Assembly: GCF_963675165.1 (NCBI RefSeq)
Contig: NC_087391.1
Coordinates: 2,003,001 to 2,067,000 of the forward strand
Origin: Halichondria panicea
Lineage: Eukaryota; Porifera; Demospongiae; Suberitida; Halichondriidae
Reading direction: 5' to 3'
Length of the DNA stretch: 64,000 bases
Within the stretch, counting starts at the first letter, position 1. Every line of letters starts with the position of its first letter. A program made the position numbers and the translations under genes. Below are positions 34,001 to 44,797 of the stretch, piece by piece. Under the pieces are notes generated by a model, which was given only the letters and a program-made list of their open reading frames with translations, made no database searches and had not been told where the DNA came from.

Positions 34001-37000
34001 AATGTTAGCACTAATCAATAATGGTAATTATAATTATTGAGCGTTCGGATGAGGGAAACACACTATAGTAGTGCAGCACCATTCAACCAGATGCGAGCAC
34101 AATTTCTGCACCATGACTCACCTCCGCTCCAGGCTCTGGGGTGACAACAAGTAAACAGCCCTCAAGAAAACACCACACTTTCTGCGAGTTTCCATTCTGT
34201 AAGGTATACAGGATAAATACATTGCTACATACAGCAGTGCCGGAGGGTGCGCGCTTAATTGAGCTATAGTTGTTATCAAGAGCACATGACGAGATGGAGC
34301 GTCTTACTATGCATAGTATTGCAGACTCACTATCGTTTAATCACATTTCTTTGTTGAAAATTTGTGCTAAGTGCTCTGTACATGTAGGTGCAGATACCCC
34401 GGTTGATCTAATAATAGTGAGTATAATGAATAATGTTAGCAGCACTTAGAGGCTGACATAATTATATGGCAATGTTTGTACATACATGTAGCAGGACAAT
34501 ACTACGGTGGCCCTGAGTGCTATATACTCTAGTTGATAGTTCATACTTGATAGTTCAAATGCCTAGTTAGTTCGCATTTGCTACTTGATAGTTCAAATGC
34601 CTAGTTGGTAGTTCGCAGTTGCTAGTTGGCAGTTGGTAGTTGGCAGTTGGCAGTTAGTAGTTGGCAGTTGGCAGTTAGTAGTTGGCAGTTGGCAGTTGGT
34701 AGTTGGCAGCTGGTAGTTGGCAGTTGGCAGTTGGTAGTTCATGACCTTTAAACTTTGCAACGAACTAATGCCAGCTGTTTCTCTTAAGCCTTCATTGATG
34801 GGGGCAAGCCCTACTTATACATTGTATAGTGGACACACGTTAGTGCCGTCTGAGGCCAGTAAACTGACTACATCTTGTACGCCAGTTAGCAAATGTTGTT
34901 TATAGATCTTTGCACTGCCTCTAATCTTTTAACTTTAAATGGCCTCAATAGAATCTAAGATTTGCCATGCAAAACCTGTTTCTATAATGCTCCCCCCCCC
35001 CCTCTACCAGGAATATAGGTGCATGGGGATTAAACTTGAAATTACCTCCCTACCTAGATGTGTAGACTCTACATATAAAGATTAATATTGCCGTCTTAGG
35101 CCATCTAGATCTATTGGTGTCAGTATCATAATTTTAACTTACATAAAAGCAGGCTAATTATTGTTGCAAAGTTTAAAGGTTACGAACTACCAACTATACC
35201 AACTCCCAACTCCCAACTGCCAACTCCCAACTGCCAACTACCAACTACCAACTGCCAACTAGCAACTGCCAACTACCAACTAGAGTAGCACTCAGGGCCA
35301 CTGTAACCAACTGCCAACTCCCAACTGTCAACTAGCAACCGCCAACTAGCAACTGCCAACTGCCAACTATAGAGTAGCACTCAGGGCCACCGTACAATAC
35401 AGAATCTGCATACTAATTAAGACGCTCCATCTCCTCATGTGCTCCTGTTGTTATATACATGTGCATAGGATTGCATATCAAAGGATCCTACTGAATTGTT
35501 ATAGGGGAGTTAACTTGTATATTCCCAATCATGGCCCAGTAAACTGCACATGTGGTACACACACCGCGTATTCTACACATGCGCCTCAGTACGTGTCCTG
35601 AGCAGCTGCTCACCATTCGTGCCCATCCGGACAGTGACCTCTTCTGAGCCTCCTCGTCAGGTGAGTTAGAGCATGGCCTCACCCCTTGCATTGCTGCCGT
35701 GATCACTGTACAGGGGTATGGGAGAGATAGTAACAAATGTACACAATTTTGTGGATAGTAACCTATTGTTATACATAAAACTCTATGCCACACCCACACC
35801 ACACCCTCACCTCTCAACCACTCCTCGCACTCCACTTCGTCAGCTGCAGAGAATCGGTATGCCTTGCCACAGATGTCCAACTGAAACCCTGTCCTACTAT
35901 CGCTAGTGGACAGCTTGCAGCACTTGTCTAGATTAATAGTGTTGTTATTGGAAGTCTTGCGTCGCGCCTCTTTCTCTTTCCTATCTTTGCTGGCATAGTA
36001 CTTGAGCTCTGTCCCCTGGAGCACAAACCATTTGCTGGTCTTCTTCTTGGACTTTTGCTTGCCATCGTGGAGTGTCAAGTAGCCAGACTTCTCCAGAGGA
36101 ACCTGCACAGAGTACACAGCTAGGACGTATACTAGACATTCTGCCTGTTGTCATTACTAACCACGTAATTGACAGACCAGAGTTTAATGTAATTATGCTA
36201 CTATGTGGTTTTCAAATACTTAATCCTCGTCATGCATGTACACGAAGGGGCTGTGGACCATTAACTTAATGGGTCCACTTAATGGATCCACAGCCCCTTC
36301 ATGTACATGCATGACGAGGATTAAGTATTTGAAAACCACACAGTATAGCATAATTATGTGCATCACACATGCATACATGCATACATGTATATAGCACATG
36401 TATGCAATAATTATAACACGTATGCAACATCAGTATACAACGTACTGGTGTGGCTGTGGGAGGAGTGGCCTTTTGTACAGTGGCAGAGGGAAGGGTGGAG
36501 TGTTTCTTGGGAGCTACAGACACCTTCCTCAGGGACGCAGCCATTACAGAGAGGGGAGGTGAAGATGATGAACTGTTGTATGAGGGAAGCTCGGACAGAG
36601 GTCTCTCCTCTGATGAGTGGAGGTTTGGAGTGGCAGGAAAATGTTGCATGGACTTGCGAGGGAAAGTCTTTGGTTGGGGGTTACGAGAAGCGGAGTCGGG
36701 ACGAGGGGTGGGGCCAGGAGGAGAAGGGGGTACGGTATCGAGGGATTCGCTACTTTGCCACAAACTGCTCTGGCCTATAGGGACTAGTTGAACCTCTTTC
36801 TCACTCTGTATGTAGGATCAATGTACTTGAGTAAACTTGTATAGCTTATAGTCTAGCTGAAGAATACTATATAGCCACACTGGATGTGGTAGTGGTTACA
36901 GGTACCTGCCTGACAAAATAACCACCTCTTGCCTTAAACCTAATTGACCACATGTTATGGGGCAGATACAATACCTGGAATACTATACTGAAAATGTAGG

Positions 37001-40000
37001 AAACAGTGTCAGTGATAGAGTGCAGGGAAACTCCAATAGTAGAGGGAATTTAAGAGTTCAACAAATAAGGCTCTCAAATATGGTCTCAGTCCAAACCTAA
37101 TTCTCGGAACTTGTTGAGTGTTTCAACAAATAGGCTCTCAAATATGGTCTCAGTCCAAACCTAATTCTCGGAACTTGTTGAGTGCAATCTCGCATGCATC
37201 TGATATCCCACACACAGGAAGTAATGAAGCATGTTTTGTACTGAAATACAAACCTAAGTGGATCATAATTGTGCGCATGCACTCACCCCACCAAGTGTCG
37301 TGTATCTCGGCAGAGAGCCAATCTGAGCAGAGGGTAAAGCAATGTGCAGACTAAATACACATAACAAGATATTGATCAAACCATAACATCCTATTGTAAC
37401 ACTAAATGTGCTTGTTTTTTGGGCACTACAGGAAAGTTTAGCCCTAGGCTGAACAAAATAGCCATATAAGAAGACGCTAATGTACACATAGGCTACTGGT
37501 AGTGTTGTGTCAAGGTATTATTTATACAAGGAAAGAGACTGACAATTTCACAACACATATTGTGTTAGACACACCGAGTGTGCCAAGACTAACCCAACAC
37601 CATTAATGGGCCTCACCATGCTGTAATTAGGTGTTGCCAATGGAAGACATAGAAATGGCACACACACACAGTACTGACAGGCTATAACTATCCTAAGATG
37701 GGGTGTTCTAGAAAAATTAAGGGGCAAGTATTACTTAGTTGGAGTAATTGGTACAACCATAGCCAATACTGTGTGTGCTACCACAAGCACACACACACAC
37801 AATACACTAATAAACCCACTCACCCCTGGCACAGTCCTGGCATGGTTCCTGGGCCTCAATCTGGTGAAGTTGGGGGGTCTTGGAGGTAGTAACGGGGCTT
37901 GATCGTTACGGCCCACCCCCACTCGAGCATATCCATCATCCTTAGCCATATCACTGGTGTCAAACCTTTGACGCTCTGCTACGACAGCTGCAACGTTCTC
38001 GGTTGAGGAGGGTTTCGAGATGGAGAGGTAGGCAGGAATCGAGTTGACGCTGTCTCGGATTTCGTCAATCTGAGCATAAATGTCGTCAGTACTCATTTTC
38101 GATGAAAATGCAATAGGGGTATGATTGTGGTTGTCAAAAATGGGTGAACCTCTGTCGTTATCAAGATTCTCGTAAATGTTCCCATTTTCGTTCTCCTCAG
38201 AATCATCATTACCGCTCTCAGAAGTGGCATCGCTCATTCCTCTACTATCAGTCTGAAGGTGATTCTTGTCTCTGAATTCGGAAATGTGATTATCAGAACT
38301 TGGTATTGGTATTGGAAGGGGTGAAGGTGAGTGTGCAGAGACATTAACTTTTCGCTGAGGAGAATTACGAACAATGTTGTCCAGCTCATATTCGGATAAC
38401 ATCAGGTAAGTACTGTCTGCCATTCTCACTGAGTCTAGAGTGTTCTGTTTTGGTGTAAAACGACTCGCCACTTCATTAGGGTTTATATAGTACACGTCTT
38501 CTGATTCCGAGTCATCGTCATAGCAATGCCAGTCGGCAGAGGTGGTAAACATATCGATACAACCCAGAGAGCTGGAGCTGGTGGTCGGACGACTGCTAAT
38601 AAACCTCTTTCTCATTCGAATATGATGAAACGGTTTTGGGTAACTCTCGCTACCTCCCGTGGTGTCCTCGGAATCGGACAGCGTCACTGCTTGGTCCCGG
38701 AAGTGATCCACGGGGCAAGACACCTTCCTCTGCATGCTTGCATCCAAGGACCGCGAACGTCTCTTTAGTTTGTTATTTTTCGGGACCCGTTTGAGATCGG
38801 GTGTGGTCCTGGTGCTCGTGACACTGTCTCTTTTGAACCAGATGGGTCTCTTGGTCATAATTGGTGATGACTTTTTGATTAATTTGTCGTCTTCGCGTAT
38901 CTTGGAAGGGCTCAAAGGTTCTTGTGAAACGGATACATAGTCACTGTTGCTCTGGGCTAGAGTCGGTTTAGAATTCTGCTTTGCAAATCTTGACGGGGGG
39001 GAATCTAGTTTCCTCGCATCTGTGATATCTGTCGACAGCCTTCGGTTAGGATTTAATGGCGGTATGACATTCTCGTAGTCGAACTCTTCTGAATCGGAAG
39101 ATAAAGACCAGTCGATGTTGGCTCGAAACACAAAGCCTCCTGGAACGTCTTGGGGTGAGCCAGGAGGTGGGGCGAGAGAGTAGAGACTGTTGACGCGACT
39201 TGAGACCCTACGACGAGCTAATCTTGACACCATCTCTTGCTCTGAAAGATCAGGTGTTTCACTCCGAGGCCTTGCCCCAAAGGTATCAGGTGAAGAAACT
39301 TGCCTGGATCGTAATAGGTCATGTGACTCGATTTCAGGCTGTACCCCAAAGGTATCAGGTGACGAAGCTTGTCTGGATAGTAATAGGTCATGTGACTCGA
39401 TCTCAGGTTGTGCCCCTAAGGTACCAGGTGAAGAAACTTGTCTGGATCGTGATAGAAACCTCCTGGGTGGTGGAACAGGTTTCTTGTGTTGCAGCTGGCG
39501 TGCATCATCCGTGATAGGGGTCTTTGGGGGTATGGGTGGTGGGGAGAGAGAGCCAGACACGTGATCGTCATGTGACAAAAGAGCTTCTTCAGTGATTGAT
39601 TCAGCTTGTGCAATGTGGTGGAATGAAGAGAGTCTCGCATTGAGTGTTTCATCGAAACTTGGTGCAGTTTTGAGAAGTTTTCCGTTTTTGGGACGACTTT
39701 TTCTGTTGTTGATAAGATCAAAAATAGTTTCCACTTGAGAAAAGAATGCCTCTTTCGATAGAGCTGAACAAAAGAGATAGAACATGTATGTACAGTAAAA
39801 GTTTGTGTTTGGATACATACATGTATATGCATGCATGGTAGATGAAGATTCCATTCAGGTGTTGATCACAGAGTATTTGTACACTGTATGTACATACACG
39901 TACCTAATTTACCGCCAATAATTTGATTGTAAAGATATAGTTGCCAATGTAACAATTCTATGTCAATGCTGTCAGAGGCTATAGTGACTCAACTATGTGT

Positions 40001-41654
40001 GTAATACCTCCACTCTTGAAAAGACCAACAGATTGCTGGACGTTCTCCAGACTCAGCCTGGCTTCCCTCTCACTCTTATTAAGCTGCATGGAATAGGGAA
40101 AAGCCCATCAAATATAGACACGTACATTGTCAAGTGCGTTAACAGATTTACTGCAAATACAAGAACAATAAGTCACAATTGTCGACCCTATAGACATTAA
40201 AGAAGGCTATTTCCTGAAATGGACAAAAATAATAATAATTATACACGGATACTCACCTCGTCCATTTGTTTTGTCAGGACACCTTTGATATGAGCTATCT
40301 TCTTTAACACTGTCACACCACTCTTGTGACTCTTAGCCTTCTCAGAGTTGAGCTCTTGAGTGAGGTTCTCAACCTGCTCCTTGTACTTGGCAATATCAAG
40401 CTCCATGGCAACCTTTTGGAATCCAAGGCTAGTTACCTGAGAAAAGAAGAAAGCATAACTATAGATACATGTACGTTCCTATTCTAAGTTTATATGGAAT
40501 TATTTCTAGGCAACACTTCTTTATTCAGACTATCTAGAAGAGCACCTAGAAGCAATGTCTAGAGAGGTCCCTTTCTATGCCTACAATTCATAAAAGTCGT
40601 ACAGTACATTCTATAATAATCAATAATTATTAAGAGGAGGAAGATTACTGTAAATACAAGGACTAGCTAAATCAACTGATAAATGTTTGTCCGACAATTC
40701 CAAGAAATAGATTTAGTGGTCAGTAAAATAAACTGTCTAACAACCATAACAGTTTATTGTAAGTTGACATCCTCCTTAATTACGTGTAAATTGGAGAAAG
40801 AAAAATGTACAGTGTGGGTACTTTGTTATGAGATGTATATCTCAGCCATAACATTTTATTTAACTTCTAGTATAATTATGTGTATGTCACTAATTTTCCA
40901 AACTGCTATTCAAGATGTTGAACAAACAAAAACCCCACTGGAGACAAACTAAATAACCAAGTTTATTTGTCAGTTTTTACAGCTAGGTCAATATAATTAT
41001 GCTTTGTAGCGCCATTGTCAGTTACCATTAGAGTGATTTACGACAACCCATAAATTATAGATTATTAACTTGAGGTGTGTAGGCGGCCGGCCGTGTGTAA
41101 AAGTAGCCCACTTACCTCTGTTTCTGCGGCGACTGCTCTCACCTCCCACTGTCCTAGTTGCTCCTTGCACTGCTCAAGCTGCACAGCAAAGAGAAGTGGT
41201 GAAAATCAGTACACTGACTGTACCAGCTAGTTATACACAACCTATACAGAGAGTAGCTATAAATCTAGCTTGATTTTAAGGAGGCGGATAATTTGAGGGC
41301 GTAGCCAAGAAGCTACATGCACTGAGTGAAAACACATACTTTTGTTCTCAGTAAACTAAAATATGAATATGGCTAGCTTACCGATTTGAGCATGAATATA
41401 CTACACTGTTGTACGAATCATTCTCATCATCTAGCACAATCATTTTAGATCTATATTAATTTTATCTATATCAAGCTAGATCTAGCTAGCTAGCTAGTTG
41501 GATTGATCACAATTAATTTTGTGCATACCTCATCTTGGAGTACTTTTGAAGGTTGATATCTCTTAGACAGTTGGTAGGAGTTTCTTAATGGGGAGAACTG
41601 CTCGTCAATCAGGGAATGCCTGGTGCTCCTTGAGTCAGGCTGCCAAGAGCTCAT
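31046..41654 (-). CDS. PLEKHH: PLEKHH/MAX-1-like scaffold: coiled coil, PH, PH, MyTH4, FERM
   Basis: Fifteen exons give 1682 residues: 41654-41529, 41178-41116, 40436-40257, 40083-40008, 39763-37824, 37322-37287, 36769-36446, 36102-35811, 35705-35614, 34196-34122, 33758-33588, 33334-32927, 32762-32469, 32307-32042, 31751-31046. PLEKHH/MAX-1 proteins link membranes to the actin cytoskeleton and, in worms, guide axons. In order one sees a coiled coil (to residue ~145), a ~780-residue disordered part with SH3-ligand-like PPPIPPKTP and KKPVPPPRRF, a PH domain (SGYLTLHDGKQKSKKKTSKW to CEEWLRVITAAMQ), a second PH domain starting near QKVWCFLEGCLLVVTP, MyTH4 (WCYILNSLRCDDVGPQLTRT to YCQLLRQMAG) and a FERM region to the C-terminus. 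Both PH domains are split by introns. The order matches PLEKHH1-3 rather than a myosin, since no motor is upstream. Confidence 0.92.
34274..35453. repeat. 1.2 kb imperfect inverted repeat with minisatellite arms, in a PLEKHH intron
   Basis: Landmarks mirror each other: GAGATGGAGCGTCTTA near 34292 against TAAGACGCTCCATCTC near 35418; GGTGGCCCTGAGTGCTA near 34505 against TAGCACTCAGGGCCACC near 35376; a (TAGTTGGCAGT)-type minisatellite at 34540-34740 against its complement (CAACTGCCAACTACC) at 35180-35370; and CCTTTAAACTTTGCAAC near 34745 against GTTGCAAAGTTTAAAGG near 35164. The centre (about 34790-35150) is only weakly symmetric. It lies between the exons at 35614 and 34196, so it is transcribed with the gene. 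Confidence 0.85.
36191..36358. repeat. Near-perfect palindrome (about 75-base arms) in a PLEKHH intron
   Basis: AATTATGCTACTATGTGG begins the left arm and CCACACAGTATAGCATAATT ends the right arm. GGTTTTCAAATACTTAATCC, CGTCATGCATGTACA and AAGGGGCTGTGGA occur in the left arm with exact complements in the right. The loop is about 20 bases around 36262-36285. It is likely a foldback MITE. Confidence 0.9.
37057..37184 (+). repeat. Two-copy tandem repeat of about 64 bases in a PLEKHH intron
   Basis: TTCAACAAATA(A)GGCTCTC to GGAACTTGTTGAGTG occurs twice in a row with a one-base difference. Each unit begins TTCAACAA and ends TTGTTGA, so each is itself weakly foldback. The near identity suggests a recent duplication. 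Confidence 0.9.
39241..39450 (-). repeat. Coding tandem repeat, three units of 69 bases, in the large PLEKHH exon
   Basis: The block CCCCAAAGGTATCAGGTGA recurs at about 39275, 39344 and 39413 (69-base period). It encodes three 23-residue units of the type RSRQ(V/A)SSPDTFGxQPEIE followed by SHDLL. They lie in the disordered part N-terminal to the PH domains. Each unit carries SRQxSSP, a plausible phosphorylation site. Confidence 0.85.
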
Positions 41655-41897
41655 TGTGCTTGCCAAATAATTTATTGGGGGCAGTGTCTCTAGTGCTACA
41701 GTTTCAGACTTATTTGGTTCTTGTATTGGCTATAGCAGGATATTTATGCTCCTAGATCCTGGTTATTGTAGGCGGTTTAGAATTGGGCCTGGTTTTATTA
41801 AAGGTGCATTGTAGATTCCAAGAATCCAGTGGGTGGTCGAGGCGAGACCAATCAGTTATGCGGTTGATTGTTGTCTCAAACAGCTGACAGAATAATT
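41655..41897. promoter_or_regulatory. Divergent promoter region PLEKHH / RAD51B
   Basis: There are 243 bases between start codons. GACCAATCAG near 41848 contains a CCAAT box about 50 bases before the RAD51B ATG. There is no TATA box. Bidirectional use is inferred. Confidence 0.5.
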
Positions 41898-42397
41898 ATG
41901 TCATTGAAGAGGTTGACCAGAGTCAAATGTGTACCCCAAAAAGACATAGAAGCTCTTCAACAACATGGTGTTTACACTAGCAAGGTAATATACTAGTATA
42001 AATAAATAAATAATTAATTAATTATGTTTCTCCTTCCTCTCACCTTTGCAGGATTTCTTGAGCAAGTCTCCTCTTGAGTTGATGACCGTGCTTGGCTACT
42101 CTTACTCTCAACTACAAGCGCTGATTATAACGATATCTAAGGCTTCAGCTCCTCACGGACAAAATGTAAAAACTACCACAACTTGTATTTTAGTTTCGTC
42201 ATTAAAAACCTACATACCTGTACCTGTGGTGCACCACATGCAAATATGCTTCACCTTGCACTCACTTATGTGTAGGCACTCTCGCTGTATGAAGGGGGTA
42301 AAAAGTGTGTACCCACGTCCCTGCACAGATTAGACTCCCTGCTCAGAGGAGGTCTCCCCTCTGGGATGATCACTGAGGTTTGTTATGCTCTGCCCTC

Positions 42398-42429
<32 letters not shown>

Positions 42430-44540
42430 ATAAAGCTTAAAGTACAGCCATCAATCTAATACATGCATAACTGTACAGATGGGTGCAGGTGATTTGTTGT
42501 CCATGTGTATGTTGTACGTATAGTAGGCTTCAAACTTCCAAATTTACTTAAATACTTGCGCTCTGAAATCAAACCACTTTACCATACAACACTGGAATAC
42601 TCACACCCCCACACCTCACATCATGTTAGATCAGTGGACCCCCCGGCTGTGGCAAGACCCAATTCTGTGTGACTGTTGCTGTGGTGACTGCCTTGTCCGC
42701 TGGACAGAATGTGGCATACATTGACACTGAAGGAGCATTCAGTGCTGAGAGGTATATGGGAGGTGTATAAAGTTGCTTACTTAAGATGCACAAAATGTTT
42801 TGGGGAGTGGAATTACAAGAAGCAGCATTTTATTGTAGTATCACAACCTTATTACTGACCATAGCTCCTTGCTCCCATGGCCCTTAATCAGGGCTACCCC
42901 GGCCCACACACCTCACGCCGTCATTCACACCATATAAGGTGCTGTACACACACACACTGCAGGTTGGTAGAGATAGCCAAGTATCGACACCCCAACTCTT
43001 CCTCGTCCGAGCACTTGCTTGCCTTGGCCTCAAGAGTGCACGTCTTTACTGAGATGACCTGCGACATTCTTTTAGAGAGACTGGCACAACTGGAGGAGAT
43101 AATAGTCGACAAGAAGATCAGGCTAGTGATAGTGGACTCGATTGCGTCACTGGTGAGGAAGGAATTTAATACCTCTTCAAAGAAAGGAGTGGCCGACAGA
43201 GCTGCTCTTCTGAACACACAAGCAGCAAGACTAAAGTGAGTATGTTTTGTAATGCTTCCAGATTGTTCCAATTTCACGCCCTAATTAATCTATTATAGAT
43301 TTAATGACATTCGTAGCGTCTTTATGTGCATAGACAATGTCATGTTTAAACCACCAGGTACGTCGCAGAGTCGTTTAAGATCCCAATCCTCGTGACCAAT
43401 CAAATTACTACAAAGGTGTCACATGATCAAGAGGAGGACAGTATCGTGACTGTGGCATTGGGAAACTCGTGGTCACATGCTGTGAACACAAGACTACTCA
43501 TGCAGTACAGGGAGGGAAACATGAGAACGGTATTTAAATGAGGGGAAAAGTGTTTCGATGTTTACCATTCATCTGTTACTTCACATGCCTTAAAGTATGG
43601 CTGATGGTATGCCTAAGCAAATAATGTCTTTAGTTGGTAGATTTAAGGTAGTCTCACTCCTCATAATTCTCTCATAGGAAACGCGGGGTGGGTGTTAGTT
43701 TGTATTAACACGTCAGGTTTAGTTTATACCATGGAGCCATGCATATCATGAGCCAGCTTTATACAACCATGCCTATTTAGTTTACATGTACTATTCCTAG
43801 AAGTTAGCCCACTCATTTGGTTGTTGGTCGAAGCTCGAACCTGCACGTTGGCCTAGATGTACACGCAGCTTTGATTTGAGGCTGTAGACCCAATTACGCC
43901 GAGGGTTTGGTCTAGTTATCTTAGGAGGGTTTACTCTAGTTATCTTAGCTCTTCCTGCATGCAGCAGGTGTATCCACATTGTGCCTGCCAGAGACATCAT
44001 GAAAGTCTACATTGTTTAAACACCATTTTTAGTCATTACAATATTGTGTTTGTTTCCTACATGTAGGTGACTGTCTCCAAAAGCCCCCTTTGTGATATGA
44101 TAAGCTTCGTTGTATCGATTGAGAATGAAGGCCTAATACTGGATAATGACAAAACAGGTACACACAAAAATTTTCCGGATGTGGTCCCATAATTAAGTTA
44201 TGCATCATAGTCTGATGTTATATACAGCTTCCAGTGTATGAAAACAGTTGGCCCACACATTGTGGTCAAAATTAATTTTTAAGCCAATTAGCACGAGAGA
44301 TGACCAATAACCCCCCTCATGTGTACATAGGATAGATTACCGTGGCTTGTTAATTGTGCATGCTGGGTGTATAATTATTATGTGGCAACTTGGAATATGC
44401 CATTTTTACATGGTTGTTTGCACATAATTATCTCATTTACAGACAAGTTAGTCACCGATGAAGAGAAAAAAGACCCACAACGGATATCACTTGCAGTCCA
44501 CTCGACAATGAACCCACACACACTGTCCAGTCGTGTATAA
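41898..44540 (+). CDS. RAD51B: RAD51B, RAD51 paralogue of the BCDX2 complex
   Basis: Eight exons give 352 residues: 41898-41984, 42052-42165, 42276-42377, 42630-42751, 42963-43235, 43358-43529, 44067-44157, 44443-44540. RAD51B works with RAD51C, RAD51D and XRCC2 to promote RAD51 filaments in homologous recombination. The N-terminal domain includes DFLSKSPLELMTVLGYSYSQ, close to human RAD51B (DFLCLSPLELMKVTGLSY). Walker A is GPPGCGKTQ and Walker B is RLVIVDSIASLVRKEF. NSWSHAVNTRLLMQYREGN-type sequence (here GNSWSHAVNTRLLMQY) is the family's L2-side motif. Length agrees with the human protein. The stop codon falls in a directly repeated block (44507-44610). The start is 243 bases from the PLEKHH start in divergent orientation. 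Confidence 0.95.
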
Positions 44541-44610
44541 AACACATTGAATTTCATGCCTGCTCTTCTCACCACACACACTGTCCAGTTGTGTATGAAT
44601 TTCATGCCTT
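44507..44610 (+). repeat. Direct duplication spanning the RAD51B stop codon
   Basis: CCACACACACTGTCCAGTCG then TGTATAA at about 44513 and CCACACACACTGTCCAGTTG then TGTATGAA at about 44572 are copies, each followed by AATTTCATGCCT. The first copy contains the TAA stop; the second reads TGTATGAA. Confidence 0.8.
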
Positions 44611-44797
44611 GCCTGCTCTGCTCAATTTGCCCACTATTTGCTGTTTAATTATGAAGTTCATAGGCTGTAGACTGGGCACATTAAGCTTTTATAGCAAGAT
44701 ATAATTATTATTCAGAAATGATATACGTGTACATCACTGTTGGCATAAAAATGCATGATGGCTGTACACTGTATAGTTAAGTGTTTGTTGTTGATGG

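Noticed and set aside
36299-36445. Continuation of the PLEKHH frame past the donor at 36446
   Set aside because: It runs into the palindrome 36191-36358. A donor CCA|GTACGT with phase 0 joins correctly to the PH exon.
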